A DNA stretch of 49,600 bases from Lachnospiraceae bacterium. Lineage in GTDB: Bacteria; Bacillota; Clostridia; Lachnospirales; Lachnospiraceae. The stretch spans positions 1 through 49,600 of the forward strand of contig JAAVZU010000051.1 in the NCBI GenBank assembly GCA_022791815.1, written 5' to 3'. Under the pieces are notes generated by a model that did no database searches, was not told where the DNA came from, and worked only from the letters and a program-made list of their open reading frames with translations. Shown here one piece after another: positions 41,369-49,574 of the stretch; within the stretch, counting starts at the first letter, position 1; each line of letters begins with the position of its first letter. The position numbers and the translations under genes are program-made.

Positions 41369-42139
41369 TTATAACTCTACATTCTCAAGTTCATCAAATA
41401 TAATATCATTTAAAACCTTAATATATGTTCCTTTCATACCTGATGATTTCGTTTCAATAATACCTGCACTTTCAAATTTACGTAATGCATTTACAATTAC
41501 AGATCTAGTAATTCCTACCCTGTCTGCAATCTTACTAGCAATCAGAACTCCCTCATCTCCATCTAATTCACCAAAAATGTGTTTGATAGCTTCCAACTCG
41601 GAACTAGACAAGATACCAATTGCAGATTGTACAACCTGCAATTTTCTTATTTCTTCGGCACTTTCCTCATTCACTGCTCTAAGCATCTCTAATCCTACCA
41701 CTGTGGAACCATACTCACTAAGAATAATATCATCAATAAGATAAGGAGCATTCTGACGATAAATAAATAAAGTTCCTAATCTTTCTCCTGCAATATCAAT
41801 TGGTGTTACAATACCATTATAAGTATTCCTCTCCTCAAATTCAAAGCCAAGCATTTCAAAATTTACATTTTCTTTCGTTGATAGAATATTCAGCACTCTC
41901 TCATTAAGCATTTTATCAATGTAGCATCCTACATTTTCTTTTAATAATTCTGTAATCTTAGGAATATTTCCTAGATTCTTTATCCCTAAAACCTTTCCCT
42001 TTTTGCTAAGTACCATAGTATTAGATGCCAGAATTTCGCTCAATACCTTACAAATATCATTAAATATTACTTTATGAGAACTATTATTATGCAATAACTT
42101 ATTAATTTTTCTAGTCTTATCAAGCAATTGAACACTCAT
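41369..42139 (-). CDS. codY: GTP-sensing global regulator CodY
   Basis: CodY represses or activates many genes when GTP and branched-chain amino acids are plentiful. The 256-residue protein has the N-terminal GAF ligand domain (about 1-155, with GIVTPIDIAGERLGTLFIYR) and the C-terminal winged helix-turn-helix ASKIADRVGITRSVIVNALR followed by KFESAGIIETKSSG. It is the direct upstream neighbour of flgB as in B. subtilis. The upstream codV-hslV-hslU genes of Bacillus are absent and topA is the neighbour instead. Confidence 0.97.
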   Translation of the reverse strand: MSVQLLDKTRKINKLLHNNSSHKVIFNDICKVLSEILASNTMVLSKKGKVLGIKNLGNIPKITELLKENVGCYIDKMLNERVLNILSTKENVNFEMLGFEFEERNTYNGIVTPIDIAGERLGTLFIYRQNAPYLIDDIILSEYGSTVVGLEMLRAVNEESAEEIRKLQVVQSAIGILSSSELEAIKHIFGELDGDEGVLIASKIADRVGITRSVIVNALRKFESAGIIETKSSGMKGTYIKVLNDIIFDELENVEL

Positions 42140-42178
42140 ATATACCTCCTAGGTATTTTACCCTTTTTCTTTACATGG

Positions 42179-44257
42179 TTAATTTTCTTTTTTTTCCTTT
42201 GTACTTGTTACAAACCCACAGGTCTCATCCATACAAACTAATTTTGCACCTTTTTCCAATAAAACTCCACCACAGGACGGACATGCTTCTTTCGACGGTT
42301 TTTGCCATGTCATAAAATCACAATCGGGATTCCCCTCACAGCCAAAGTATCTTCTTCCTTTTTTTGTTTTGCGTATTACGATGTCTTTTCCACATTTTGG
42401 ACAAGAAACTCCTATTTTTTCCAAATATGTCTTTGTATTTCTACATTCTGGAAAACCTGGACATGCAAGAAACTTTCCATGTGGTCCATATTTTATAACC
42501 ATATTCTTTCCGCACTCTTCACATATCACATCTGTTACTTCGTCCTGTATTTCTACTTTCTCAAGTTCTTCTTGTGCTTTTTTTACAGATTCCTCTAAAT
42601 CTGGATAAAAATTACTTACCACCGTTTTCCATGGAACAGTTCCATCTTCTACACAATCAAGTAATGCTTCTAAATTTGCAGTAAAATGAAAATCCACTAT
42701 ACTTGAAAAAGATTCCTTCATTATATTATTTACCACTTCTCCAATTTCTGTTACATACAGATTTTTATTTTCTTTTGCCACATAACGTCTTGCAATAATT
42801 GTACTAATAGTTGGTGCATAAGTACTTGGTCTTCCTATTCCAAGTTCCTCCAATGTCTTCACTAAAGATGCCTCTGTAAAATGTGCTGGAGGCTGAGTAA
42901 AGTGCTGTGCCTTTTCCAAATCTGTCAAAGAAAGTTTAGAATCCATAGATAATGATTTCAACATAGTTGTCTTTTCTTTTTTATCTTCTTCTGTAGTATA
43001 TACAGACATAAAACCATCAAACACAAGTTTGGAGGCTGCTGATGTAAAACGATACTCTCCTGCATCAATCTTTACAGAAGTAGTTTCATACTTTGCATTC
43101 TGCATTCTGCTTGCAACGAATCTTTTCCAAATAAGCTGGTACAGCCGGAACTGTTCTCTGCTCAAATCTTCTTTTACTACAGTCGGAGTAAATTCAATAT
43201 AAGTTGGCCGTATCGCCTCATGAGCATCTTGAATTTTATTCTTTGAATTTTTCTCGTTCACTTTATCTGCAACAAAATCAACTCCATAGGTATTCTCAAT
43301 AAACTCTCTTGCTGCCTTATCTGCTTCCTCTGATACACGGGTAGAGTCTGTACGCAGGTAAGAAATCAATCCCACAGTTCCATGCCCTTTTATAGCAACA
43401 CCCTCATATAACTGCTGGGCAATACGCATCGTTTTTTGTGTTGCAAAATTTAGACTTTTGGAAGCTTCCTGCTGCAAGGTACTAGTTGTAAATGGTAATG
43501 GTGCTTTTTTAGTCCTCTCACCTTTTTTTACATCTGAGATAATGAACGTAGCTTTCTCCACTTTTTTCACAATTTCTTTTAACTGTTCTTCATTTTGAAT
43601 CGAAGTTTTCTTTCCATTTTCACCATAAAATTTGGCAATTAAAGGCTTTCTCTCCTTATCAACCTTTAATACAGCATCTAAAGTCCAGTATTCTTCTGGT
43701 ATAAATGCATTAATTTCTTCTTCTCTATCACAAATCAACCGTAAGGCTACTGACTGGACACGACCAGCACTCAAACCTCTTTTTACTTTTGTCCATAGCA
43801 ATGGACTGATACTATATCCCACCATCCGGTCAATCATTCGTCTCGCCTGTTGGGAATCCACCATGTCCATGTCAATTTTTCTTGCCTGCTTTATAGAGGC
43901 TTTTACTGCTGATTTTGTAATTTCATTAAAAGAAATTCTACTATACTGTTTATCTTCCAACTTTAAAGATTTTGATAAATGCCATGATATTGCTTCCCCT
44001 TCCCGATCCGGGTCAGTTGCAAGATAGACTTTGTCTGCTTTTTTTGCCTCTTTACGAAGTTTTGCAAGCAATTCTCCCTTTCCTCGGATGGTAATATATT
44101 TGGGTTCAAAATTTGCTTCAAAATCTATCCCCATCTGACTTTTAGGAAAATCTCTTACATGTCCATTTGACGCTACAACTTCATAATTTTTGCCTAAAAA
44201 CTTCTTAATTGTTGTTGCCTTTGCCGGTGATTCTACAATTACTAAATACTTTGGCAT
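42179..44257 (-). CDS. topA: DNA topoisomerase I
   Basis: TopA relaxes negative supercoils through a Tyr-DNA link. The product of about 692 residues has the Toprim domain (YLVIVESPAKATTIKKFLG, ATDPDREGEAISWHL), the active-site Tyr in LISYLRTDSTRVS, RPSTYAPTISTII, and three C-terminal zinc-finger modules (CEEC..CPGFPEC, CPKC..CEGNPDC, CPSC..CMDETC). Two adjacent ATGs are possible; the second (44257) gives the better distance to GGGAG. In the leader CTATACT and AGTATAG form a 7-bp hairpin that ends right at the RBS, so translation may be modulated. Confidence 0.97.
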   Translation of the reverse strand: MPKYLVIVESPAKATTIKKFLGKNYEVVASNGHVRDFPKSQMGIDFEANFEPKYITIRGKGELLAKLRKEAKKADKVYLATDPDREGEAISWHLSKSLKLEDKQYSRISFNEITKSAVKASIKQARKIDMDMVDSQQARRMIDRMVGYSISPLLWTKVKRGLSAGRVQSVALRLICDREEEINAFIPEEYWTLDAVLKVDKERKPLIAKFYGENGKKTSIQNEEQLKEIVKKVEKATFIISDVKKGERTKKAPLPFTTSTLQQEASKSLNFATQKTMRIAQQLYEGVAIKGHGTVGLISYLRTDSTRVSEEADKAAREFIENTYGVDFVADKVNEKNSKNKIQDAHEAIRPTYIEFTPTVVKEDLSREQFRLYQLIWKRFVASRMQNAKYETTSVKIDAGEYRFTSAASKLVFDGFMSVYTTEEDKKEKTTMLKSLSMDSKLSLTDLEKAQHFTQPPAHFTEASLVKTLEELGIGRPSTYAPTISTIIARRYVAKENKNLYVTEIGEVVNNIMKESFSSIVDFHFTANLEALLDCVEDGTVPWKTVVSNFYPDLEESVKKAQEELEKVEIQDEVTDVICEECGKNMVIKYGPHGKFLACPGFPECRNTKTYLEKIGVSCPKCGKDIVIRKTKKGRRYFGCEGNPDCDFMTWQKPSKEACPSCGGVLLEKGAKLVCMDETCGFVTSTKEKKEN

Positions 44258-44337
44258 CATAACACTCCCTATACTTTTCTTCCATATTTTTTAGTATAGA
44301 GATAAAGATACCACAAACTTTCTCTTTTTTCCTTATA

Positions 44338-45450
44338 CTAAAAAATAGTTCCATCTTCATATGATTGAATATAATAGTTCTTGGCCGTTTGTTTCACAAA
44401 CCCATCCAATTCTAATTTTAACAAAATGCCCACTACATCAGACATCAGAAGATTTGTTTCCTTCAAAATCTCGTCCAGATGCTTTGGCACCAAACTTAAA
44501 TTAGCATACACTATTTTTTCCATTGAATCAAGAAAAATATCATTTTTTTTCATTTTATTGTGATCAAAAATCTGATTTATATGAAAATTATTCAATATAT
44601 CTTTAGGTGATTGCACCAATTCTGCACCACTTTTTACTAAGTTATTACACCCTTCACTCAATCTATCTCCTATCTTCCCAGGAATAGCAAAAATTTCTTT
44701 CCCTTGTTCAAGTGCTAAATCTGCTGTAATAAGTGAACCACTTCTTTCCCTTGCTTCCACAACAAGGACACCATCACAAAGCCCACTAATAATACGATTG
44801 CGCATCGGAAATTGGAAAGATTTTCCAGGAATTCCTAGTCCATATTCTGAAATAATCCCTCCTTTTTTTTGCATAGACATATATAATTCAAAGTTTTCTC
44901 TTGGATAACATATATCAATTCCATTCCCTAATATTCCAAAAGTGCTTGTCTTTCCTAATAATGCCCCTTTATGAGCACATCCATCTACGCCTAATGCTAA
45001 ACCACTAATTACTTGTATACCAGCATTTGATAATGATTTACCAAACCAAAATGCCATTTCTTTTCCATACGAACTACAATTTCTAGCTCCTACAATTGCA
45101 ATAGAAATCCTCTTTTCTTCTGGTAATCTTCCCCTTACAAATAAAGCATAAGGCGGTTTTGCAATATTTCTTAATTTGTCAGGATATTCCCTATCATGTA
45201 TCGAAACTAAAGATATTTCCTTTTCACAAATTTTTTCAAATTCTCTCTGAATGGTTCCTTGTTGCCTTCTATTTATTATTTCATCAGCTATTTTCTCTGT
45301 AATTCCTTCCGCCTCAAGCAGTGCAGTTTTTCCTGCCTTATATATTTCCTCTTCTGATTTAAAATATTCCAATAACTTATTTGTTTTTACTGGTCCAATA
45401 GACAAAATACTTGCCAGCCAAAGTTCCAATTCCTTTTGCTTTAATTCCAT
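44338..45450 (-). CDS. dprA: DNA processing protein DprA
   Basis: DprA loads RecA on incoming single-stranded DNA in natural transformation. The 370-residue protein has an N-terminal helix-hairpin-helix part (ILSIGPVKTNKLLEYF), the Rossmann-like core (IAIVGARNCSSYGKEMA, GLALGVDGCAHKGAL, GILGNGIDICYPREN, SGSLITADLALEQGKEIFAI) and a C-terminal winged-helix domain. The ATG at 45450 has GGGGGAG six nt upstream; a TTG five codons earlier lies on the RBS. It overlaps comM by 10 bp. No DNA-uptake genes are in the window, so competence is not shown. Confidence 0.95.
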   Translation of the reverse strand: MELKQKELELWLASILSIGPVKTNKLLEYFKSEEEIYKAGKTALLEAEGITEKIADEIINRRQQGTIQREFEKICEKEISLVSIHDREYPDKLRNIAKPPYALFVRGRLPEEKRISIAIVGARNCSSYGKEMAFWFGKSLSNAGIQVISGLALGVDGCAHKGALLGKTSTFGILGNGIDICYPRENFELYMSMQKKGGIISEYGLGIPGKSFQFPMRNRIISGLCDGVLVVEARERSGSLITADLALEQGKEIFAIPGKIGDRLSEGCNNLVKSGAELVQSPKDILNNFHINQIFDHNKMKKNDIFLDSMEKIVYANLSLVPKHLDEILKETNLLMSDVVGILLKLELDGFVKQTAKNYYIQSYEDGTIF

Positions 45451-46982
45451 TCCATGCTCCCCCAATACTTTTTATCCAACCCACGATAACAAATGGCTTC
45501 ATTTAGGTGTCTTTCCTGAATATTTTCTTCACAATCTAAATCAGCAATTGTTCTTGCCACCTTTAAAATCCTGTGATAGGATCTTGCCGTAAGTTCTAGT
45601 TTTTCAAAAACCTTTCCCATAAGAACTCTTTCCCTTTTTCCCAAAATACAAAATTCTTCCACCTGTTTTGCTGATAATTCTCCATTATACTTTATATTTT
45701 CTCTTATATAACGCTTCTTTTGTATTATTCTTGATTGTTTTACTCTTTCTCTTATTGTCTCTGACTTTTCACCCTTTTTATTTCCTAATAAATCCTGATA
45801 TTTTATTTCTGATGCCTCCACACACAAATCTATCCTGTCTAAAATAGGTCTGCTTATCTTTCCTAGATAATTCCTCACTTGTGCATCTGAACAGTTACAT
45901 CGTTGTCTATCGGGATAATATCCACACTTACAAGGATTCATTGCCGCAATTAACATAAACTTTGCAGGGTAGGTATATGTTCCATGCAGCCGTGAAATAG
46001 TAATCTTGTGTTCTTCTAATGGCTGTCTTAACATTTCTATTGTATTTCTATTAAACTCAGGTAATTCATCTAAAAATAAGACACCTCCATCTGCCATACA
46101 TATCTCTCCAGGTTTTGCCATGTAACCACCACCAACTAGGGATGTAGCTGTAATGGAATGATGCGGATTCCGAAATGGCCTGTTATTTACAAAAGGAACT
46201 TTCTCATCTAATAATCCTAGTATACTATATATTTTTGAAATTTCTAAACTCTCATCAAAAGACAATTCTGGCATAATAGACGGAATTCTCTGTGCCAACA
46301 TAGTCTTACCAGCACCTGGAGGACCTATTAAAAGTACATTATGCATTCCAGCTACCGCTATTTCCAAAGCCCTCTTAGCACTTTCCTGACCCGAAACTTC
46401 TTCAAAATCTAACAACTCATCTTGAATATCTTTTTCCATTATAGTTTGGGGAGAATATGGTATATTTTTTTTATTTCCAACAAAATACTCTACCACTTCT
46501 TGTAAAGTATGCACACCTATAACTTTTACCCCTTTTACAACAGCAGCTTCTTTTTCATTTACTTTAGGTACAATACAAATTTTAAAGCCCTTTTCCTTTG
46601 CCATACACGCAATTGGCAATACACCTGCTACGCCTTTTATACTACCATCTAAACTTAATTCTCCAACAAATACTACAGACTTCAAACACTCAACTGGAAT
46701 ATAACCAAATGCAGCCAATAATGCCATAGCAATTGACAAATCAAATGCTGTTCCTTCTTTTCTAATATCTGCTGGTGACAAATTCACTGTAATATGTTTT
46801 ACTGGGATTTTAAATCCGGAATTTCGCATGGAAATGCGAACTCGGTCTTTGGCCTCTCTTGTCTCTGAACTTAAAAGGCCAACTAAAGAAAACATGGGAA
46901 GTCCCTCACATACATCAACCTCCACATGTATTACGCGGGCATCAATCCCTTGGATTGCCCCACAAAAAGAATGTGTAAACAT
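45441..46982 (-). CDS. comM: ComM/YifB family AAA+ ATPase
   Basis: ComM is a hexameric helicase that extends branch migration during recombination in transformable species and is common beyond them. The protein has an N-terminal Lon-like domain (FSLVGLLSSETREAKDRVR), the AAA+ core with Walker A GPPGAGKTMLAQRIPS and Walker B LFLDELPEF, and the Mg-chelatase C-terminal domain. A zinc-like cluster is seen in AAMNPCKCGYYPDRQRCNC. I start at the ATG at 46982 with GGAAGGAG at ideal spacing; the in-frame ATG at 47024 lies above the predicted transcription start. Pairing with dprA supports a recombination role. Confidence 0.95.
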   Translation of the reverse strand: MFTHSFCGAIQGIDARVIHVEVDVCEGLPMFSLVGLLSSETREAKDRVRISMRNSGFKIPVKHITVNLSPADIRKEGTAFDLSIAMALLAAFGYIPVECLKSVVFVGELSLDGSIKGVAGVLPIACMAKEKGFKICIVPKVNEKEAAVVKGVKVIGVHTLQEVVEYFVGNKKNIPYSPQTIMEKDIQDELLDFEEVSGQESAKRALEIAVAGMHNVLLIGPPGAGKTMLAQRIPSIMPELSFDESLEISKIYSILGLLDEKVPFVNNRPFRNPHHSITATSLVGGGYMAKPGEICMADGGVLFLDELPEFNRNTIEMLRQPLEEHKITISRLHGTYTYPAKFMLIAAMNPCKCGYYPDRQRCNCSDAQVRNYLGKISRPILDRIDLCVEASEIKYQDLLGNKKGEKSETIRERVKQSRIIQKKRYIRENIKYNGELSAKQVEEFCILGKRERVLMGKVFEKLELTARSYHRILKVARTIADLDCEENIQERHLNEAICYRGLDKKYWGSMEWN

Positions 46983-47028
46983 AAAAACTCCTTCCACGCA
47001 GAAACGTGAAAGTATATTATCCATTTAT

Positions 47029-47057
47029 ACTATACCAAAAAAAGTTTATTTTCACAA
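47029..47057 (-). promoter_or_regulatory. Sigma-A promoter for comM-dprA
   Basis: On the minus strand TTGTGA (47052-47057) is followed by a 17-nt spacer and TATAGT (47029-47034). The start would be near 47022, about 40 nt before the chosen comM ATG. This position argues against the longer comM reading frame that begins at 47024. Confidence 0.6.
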
Positions 47058-47077
47058 GAATAAATTAAACAACATTC

Positions 47078-47112
47078 AAAAAAAATCACCTTCCTAAAAA
47101 GGAAAGGTGAAA
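47078..47112 (-). terminator. Intrinsic terminator after nrdR
   Basis: On the minus strand TCACCTTTCC pairs with GGAAGGTGA, with a single bulged base, around a TTTTTA loop and then runs into eight T residues. It lies 14 bp below the nrdR stop and above the comM promoter. Confidence 0.85.
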
Positions 47113-47125
47113 GTTTCTTAATTTC

Positions 47126-47581
47126 TTATTGTTTTTTCTGTAACATCTCTATTTCTTTCATAAATGTGTTCATATCTTCAAATTCCCGGTAAACAGAAGC
47201 AAAACGTATGTATGCCACGGAATCTAATTGTTTTAATTGTTCTAAAACCATCTCACCAATTGCCGTTGTTGATATTTCTCTCTTTTCTTCCTCATATATT
47301 GCCGCTTCCACTTTATCAATTACTGCACAAATTTGTTCTAATGAAATTGGTCGCTTATGGCAAGAACGAAAAACTCCTGCTTCCAATTTTGTCCGATCAT
47401 AAGGTTCTCTTGTCATATCTTTTTTTATTACAACAAATGGAATCGTTTCAACATTTTCATAAGTTGTAAATCTTTTGCTACATTTATCACACTGCCTTCT
47501 CCTACGAATCGAACTATCATCATCAGAAGGTCTTGAATCAATTACTCTTGTATTTTCTTTTCCACAAAATGGACATTTCAT
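47126..47581 (-). CDS. nrdR: Ribonucleotide reductase regulator NrdR
   Basis: NrdR represses ribonucleotide reductase genes in response to dATP/ATP. The 151-residue protein has the N-terminal zinc ribbon with Cys3, Cys6, Cys31 and Cys34 (MKCPFCG, RRRRQCDKC), the KRFTTYE motif and an ATP-cone domain (VVIKKDMTREPYDRTKLEAG). The C-terminus VAYIRFASVYREFED is typical. It has its own promoter and terminator, so it is a single-gene unit. No NrdR box was noticed in the window. Confidence 0.97.
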   Translation of the reverse strand: MKCPFCGKENTRVIDSRPSDDDSSIRRRRQCDKCSKRFTTYENVETIPFVVIKKDMTREPYDRTKLEAGVFRSCHKRPISLEQICAVIDKVEAAIYEEEKREISTTAIGEMVLEQLKQLDSVAYIRFASVYREFEDMNTFMKEIEMLQKKQ

Positions 47582-47623
47582 AATTTTATCCTCTATCTTT
47601 CCAACTATTTATTTTTCCATTTT

Positions 47624-47652
47624 ATTATAATCCTACCTGTTTCTACAGTCAA
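47624..47652 (-). promoter_or_regulatory. Sigma-A promoter for nrdR
   Basis: On the minus strand TTGACT (47647-47652), a 17-nt spacer and a perfect TATAAT (47624-47629) make a near-consensus promoter. The leader to the nrdR ATG is about 35 nt. Confidence 0.8.
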
Positions 47653-47768
47653 CTACATTCTGTTCAAACGAACTTTTCTCCATCTAAAGTCAATTAAACT
47701 AACTCATCATTACTTTGGATTAATATATTTTTTATATATCATAATTATTTACCATATACTCTATCTAA

Positions 47769-47808
47769 TAAAAAAATCTTCAGTTCCAGCATGCAGTTTA
47801 GCTAAGAT
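47769..47808 (-). terminator. Intrinsic terminator after the ymxH-like gene
   Basis: On the minus strand ATCTTAG pairs with CTGAAGAT (one bulged G) around a loop containing GCATGC, followed by a seven-T run. It lies 18 bp below the ymxH-like stop. Confidence 0.75.
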
Positions 47809-47825
47809 ACTCTTTTTTAATTCTT

Positions 47826-48089
47826 CTATACATATTTTCCCTTACTCAAACATTCTTTCTCTTCTATCTCCACTAAAATCACGTCTGGTCCAATATGTTT
47901 TACTTGACAAAAAGGTATAATATACTCTTGATCTCTTCCTAGCACTCCCCAAAGTTTACATGGACCTGGAACAATAAGCGATTCAATACATCCACATTCT
48001 GGATTAAAATTAATATCACATACAAAACCGATTTTTTGACAATTCACTACATTAATTACCTCTTTTTGTCTTAATTCATATATCCTCAT
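47826..48089 (-). CDS. YlmC/YmxH family PRC-barrel sporulation protein
   Basis: The 87-residue protein is a single PRC-barrel of the YlmC/YmxH family (MRIYELRQKEVINVVNCQKIG, GFVCDINFNPECGCIESLIV, YIIPFCQVKHIGPDVILVEI). Family members are widespread in spore-forming Firmicutes; the biochemical role is unknown. The start codon lies directly at the 3' side of a terminator-like hairpin, and its GTGAGG ribosome binding site is inside that stem. Its presence hints at a sporulating ancestry but does not show that this strain sporulates. Confidence 0.9.
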   Translation of the reverse strand: MRIYELRQKEVINVVNCQKIGFVCDINFNPECGCIESLIVPGPCKLWGVLGRDQEYIIPFCQVKHIGPDVILVEIEEKECLSKGKYV

Positions 48090-48136
48090 AAAAAAACCTC
48101 ACTGCATTATTATTTACTATATGCAAAGAGGTTTTT
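48090..48136 (-). terminator. Terminator after the glycosyltransferase gene, overlapping the ymxH-like RBS
   Basis: On the minus strand AAAAACCTCTTTGCAT pairs with ATGCAGTGAGGTTTTT around an AT-rich loop, with one internal mismatch, and ends in a T run that directly touches the ATG at 48089. On the plus strand the stem is also followed by T residues, so it may work both ways. The 3' arm contains the GTGAGG ribosome binding site of the ymxH-like gene, so folding would both terminate transcription and hide that site. Confidence 0.75.
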
Positions 48137-48146
48137 CCATAGAATA

Positions 48147-49100
48147 TTATTCTTTTGTATTTAAGAAACTTTCCACAATATATCTTGGACGTTCTTTTGT
48201 TTCCATATAAATCTTTCCAATGTATTCACCAATCACACCTAATGCTATCATCTGAATGCCACCAATCAACCAAACAGATATTAATATACTTGACCAGCCT
48301 TGAACTGTTGCTCCTGTAAAATACCTGATCAGAGTATAGATCATCATTCCCAAGCTGATTAATGACACAAAAATACCTCCTGTTGTTACAAATCGAATCG
48401 GTCTAACACTTAATGATGTAATTCCCTCCATTGCAAAAGATAACATCTTTTTCAACGGATATTTACTCTCACCTGCAAATCGTTCATTACGTTCATAAGT
48501 AACAATGGAAGAAGAATATCCGATCATAGGAATAATTCCTCGTAAAAATAAATTTACTTCCTTATATTTCTCCAGTCCTTCTAATGCACGTTTACTCATT
48601 AATCTACAATCTGCATGATTAAATACAACTTCTCCGCCTAAAGCATTTGTTAACTTATAAAAACTCTCTGCTGTAAATCTTTTAAAAAAGGTATCTGTAT
48701 CCCTCTTACTTCTTGTACCATAAACAATATCATTTCCTTTATAGTATTCTTCTACCATATCATCAATTACACCAATATCATCTTGTAAATCAGCATCCAT
48801 AGATATCACCATGTCTGCACATTCCTTTACAGTCATAAGACCAGCTAACAAAGCATTCTGATGTCCACGATTCCGACTTAAATTCACACCACTAAATGTC
48901 TTATCTTTATGATGTAATTCCTCAATAATATTCCATGTAGAATCTCTTGATCCATCATTCACAAAAACAATCCGACTCAACTTACTAATTCTATTCTGCG
49001 AGATCAAACTCTCAAATTTTTTCTTTAATTGCCTTGCTGTCTCTGGCAAAACTTCTTCTTCATTGTAACATGGCAATACCATATACAATATATTATTCAT
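48147..49100 (-). CDS. GT2 family glycosyltransferase, DPM1/GtrB-like
   Basis: The protein transfers a sugar from a nucleotide donor, probably to a polyprenyl phosphate carrier at the inner membrane. It has the GT-A fold signatures VLPCYNEEEVLPETA, IVFVNDGSRDSTW and the donor-binding ISMDADLQDD. GESKYPLKKMLSFA follows, then two C-terminal membrane helices (about 225-250 and 260-285), as in GtrB and YkcC-type enzymes. I start at the ATG at 49100 because AAGGAGAG lies just upstream; an in-frame ATG at 49139 adds 13 non-conserved residues. The sugar and final glycan are unknown. Confidence 0.93.
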   Translation of the reverse strand: MNNILYMVLPCYNEEEVLPETARQLKKKFESLISQNRISKLSRIVFVNDGSRDSTWNIIEELHHKDKTFSGVNLSRNRGHQNALLAGLMTVKECADMVISMDADLQDDIGVIDDMVEEYYKGNDIVYGTRSKRDTDTFFKRFTAESFYKLTNALGGEVVFNHADCRLMSKRALEGLEKYKEVNLFLRGIIPMIGYSSSIVTYERNERFAGESKYPLKKMLSFAMEGITSLSVRPIRFVTTGGIFVSLISLGMMIYTLIRYFTGATVQGWSSILISVWLIGGIQMIALGVIGEYIGKIYMETKERPRYIVESFLNTKE

Positions 49101-49186
49101 CGCAAATCTCTCCTTAGAGGCAAAATACACATATAACATTAATCATATTTACTTTTATATATGTGAAGAATATAGCCATATTATAG

Positions 49187-49218
49187 AAAATGTGTTGATT
49201 CTCAACACAATCAACACA
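49187..49218 (-). terminator. Intrinsic terminator after tRNA-Leu
   Basis: On the minus strand TGTGTTGATT pairs perfectly with AATCAACACA (10 bp, 8-nt loop), followed by TTTTCTATAAT. It lies 17 bp beyond the tRNA 3' end. Confidence 0.85.
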
Positions 49219-49235
49219 TCAATTAATCTATAAAA

Positions 49236-49319
49236 TGCACTCGGAGGGACTTGAACCCTCACCCCTGTTACAGGACATGGACCTGAACCATGCGCGTCTG
49301 CCAATTCCGCCACGAGTGC
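49236..49319 (-). tRNA. tRNA-Leu(CAG)
   Basis: The 84-nt gene folds into a class II tRNA. The acceptor stem is GCACTCG/CGAGTGC with discriminator A, the anticodon stem CATGG/CCATG encloses TTCAGGT (anticodon CAG), a variable arm is present, and the T arm has GGTTCAAGTCC. The CCA end is not encoded. It has its own promoter and terminator, so it is separate from the adjacent rRNA operon. Confidence 0.97.
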
Positions 49320-49329
49320 CTGCTTATCA

Positions 49330-49358
49330 AGTATATCACATTTTTATTTTTTTGTCAT
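49330..49358 (-). promoter_or_regulatory. Sigma-A promoter for tRNA-Leu
   Basis: On the minus strand ATGACA (49353-49358), a 17-nt spacer and TATACT (49330-49335) place the start near 49323, a few bases before the mature tRNA 5' end at 49319. Confidence 0.75.
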
Positions 49359-49460
49359 CTATTTATAAAAAATTTTTTTAATGATTTAATATATTATGTT
49401 TCACAAAGTGCTATTTCTTATACCTATGATCTAATCTCTTGTCAAAACACTTTCCTATCT

Positions 49461-49489
49461 AAAAAAAGTTCCAGCCAAATGGCTGGAAC
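49461..49489 (-). terminator. Terminator of the rRNA operon
   Basis: On the minus strand GTTCCAGCCA pairs perfectly with TGGCTGGAAC around a 2-nt gap (4-nt effective loop), followed by seven T residues. It lies about 86 bp beyond the 23S 3' end with no 5S gene in between. Confidence 0.92.
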
Positions 49490-49574
49490 CCCTTACAGTT
49501 AAGCTCAATGCTTCCCTGTACCTTTTCTATTCTCTCTATACCTTCAAAACTACACACTGCTTCCATCCTTCCCT

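Noticed and set aside
49490-49574. 5S rRNA between 23S and the terminator
   Set aside because: The spacer is too short and shows no 5S features.
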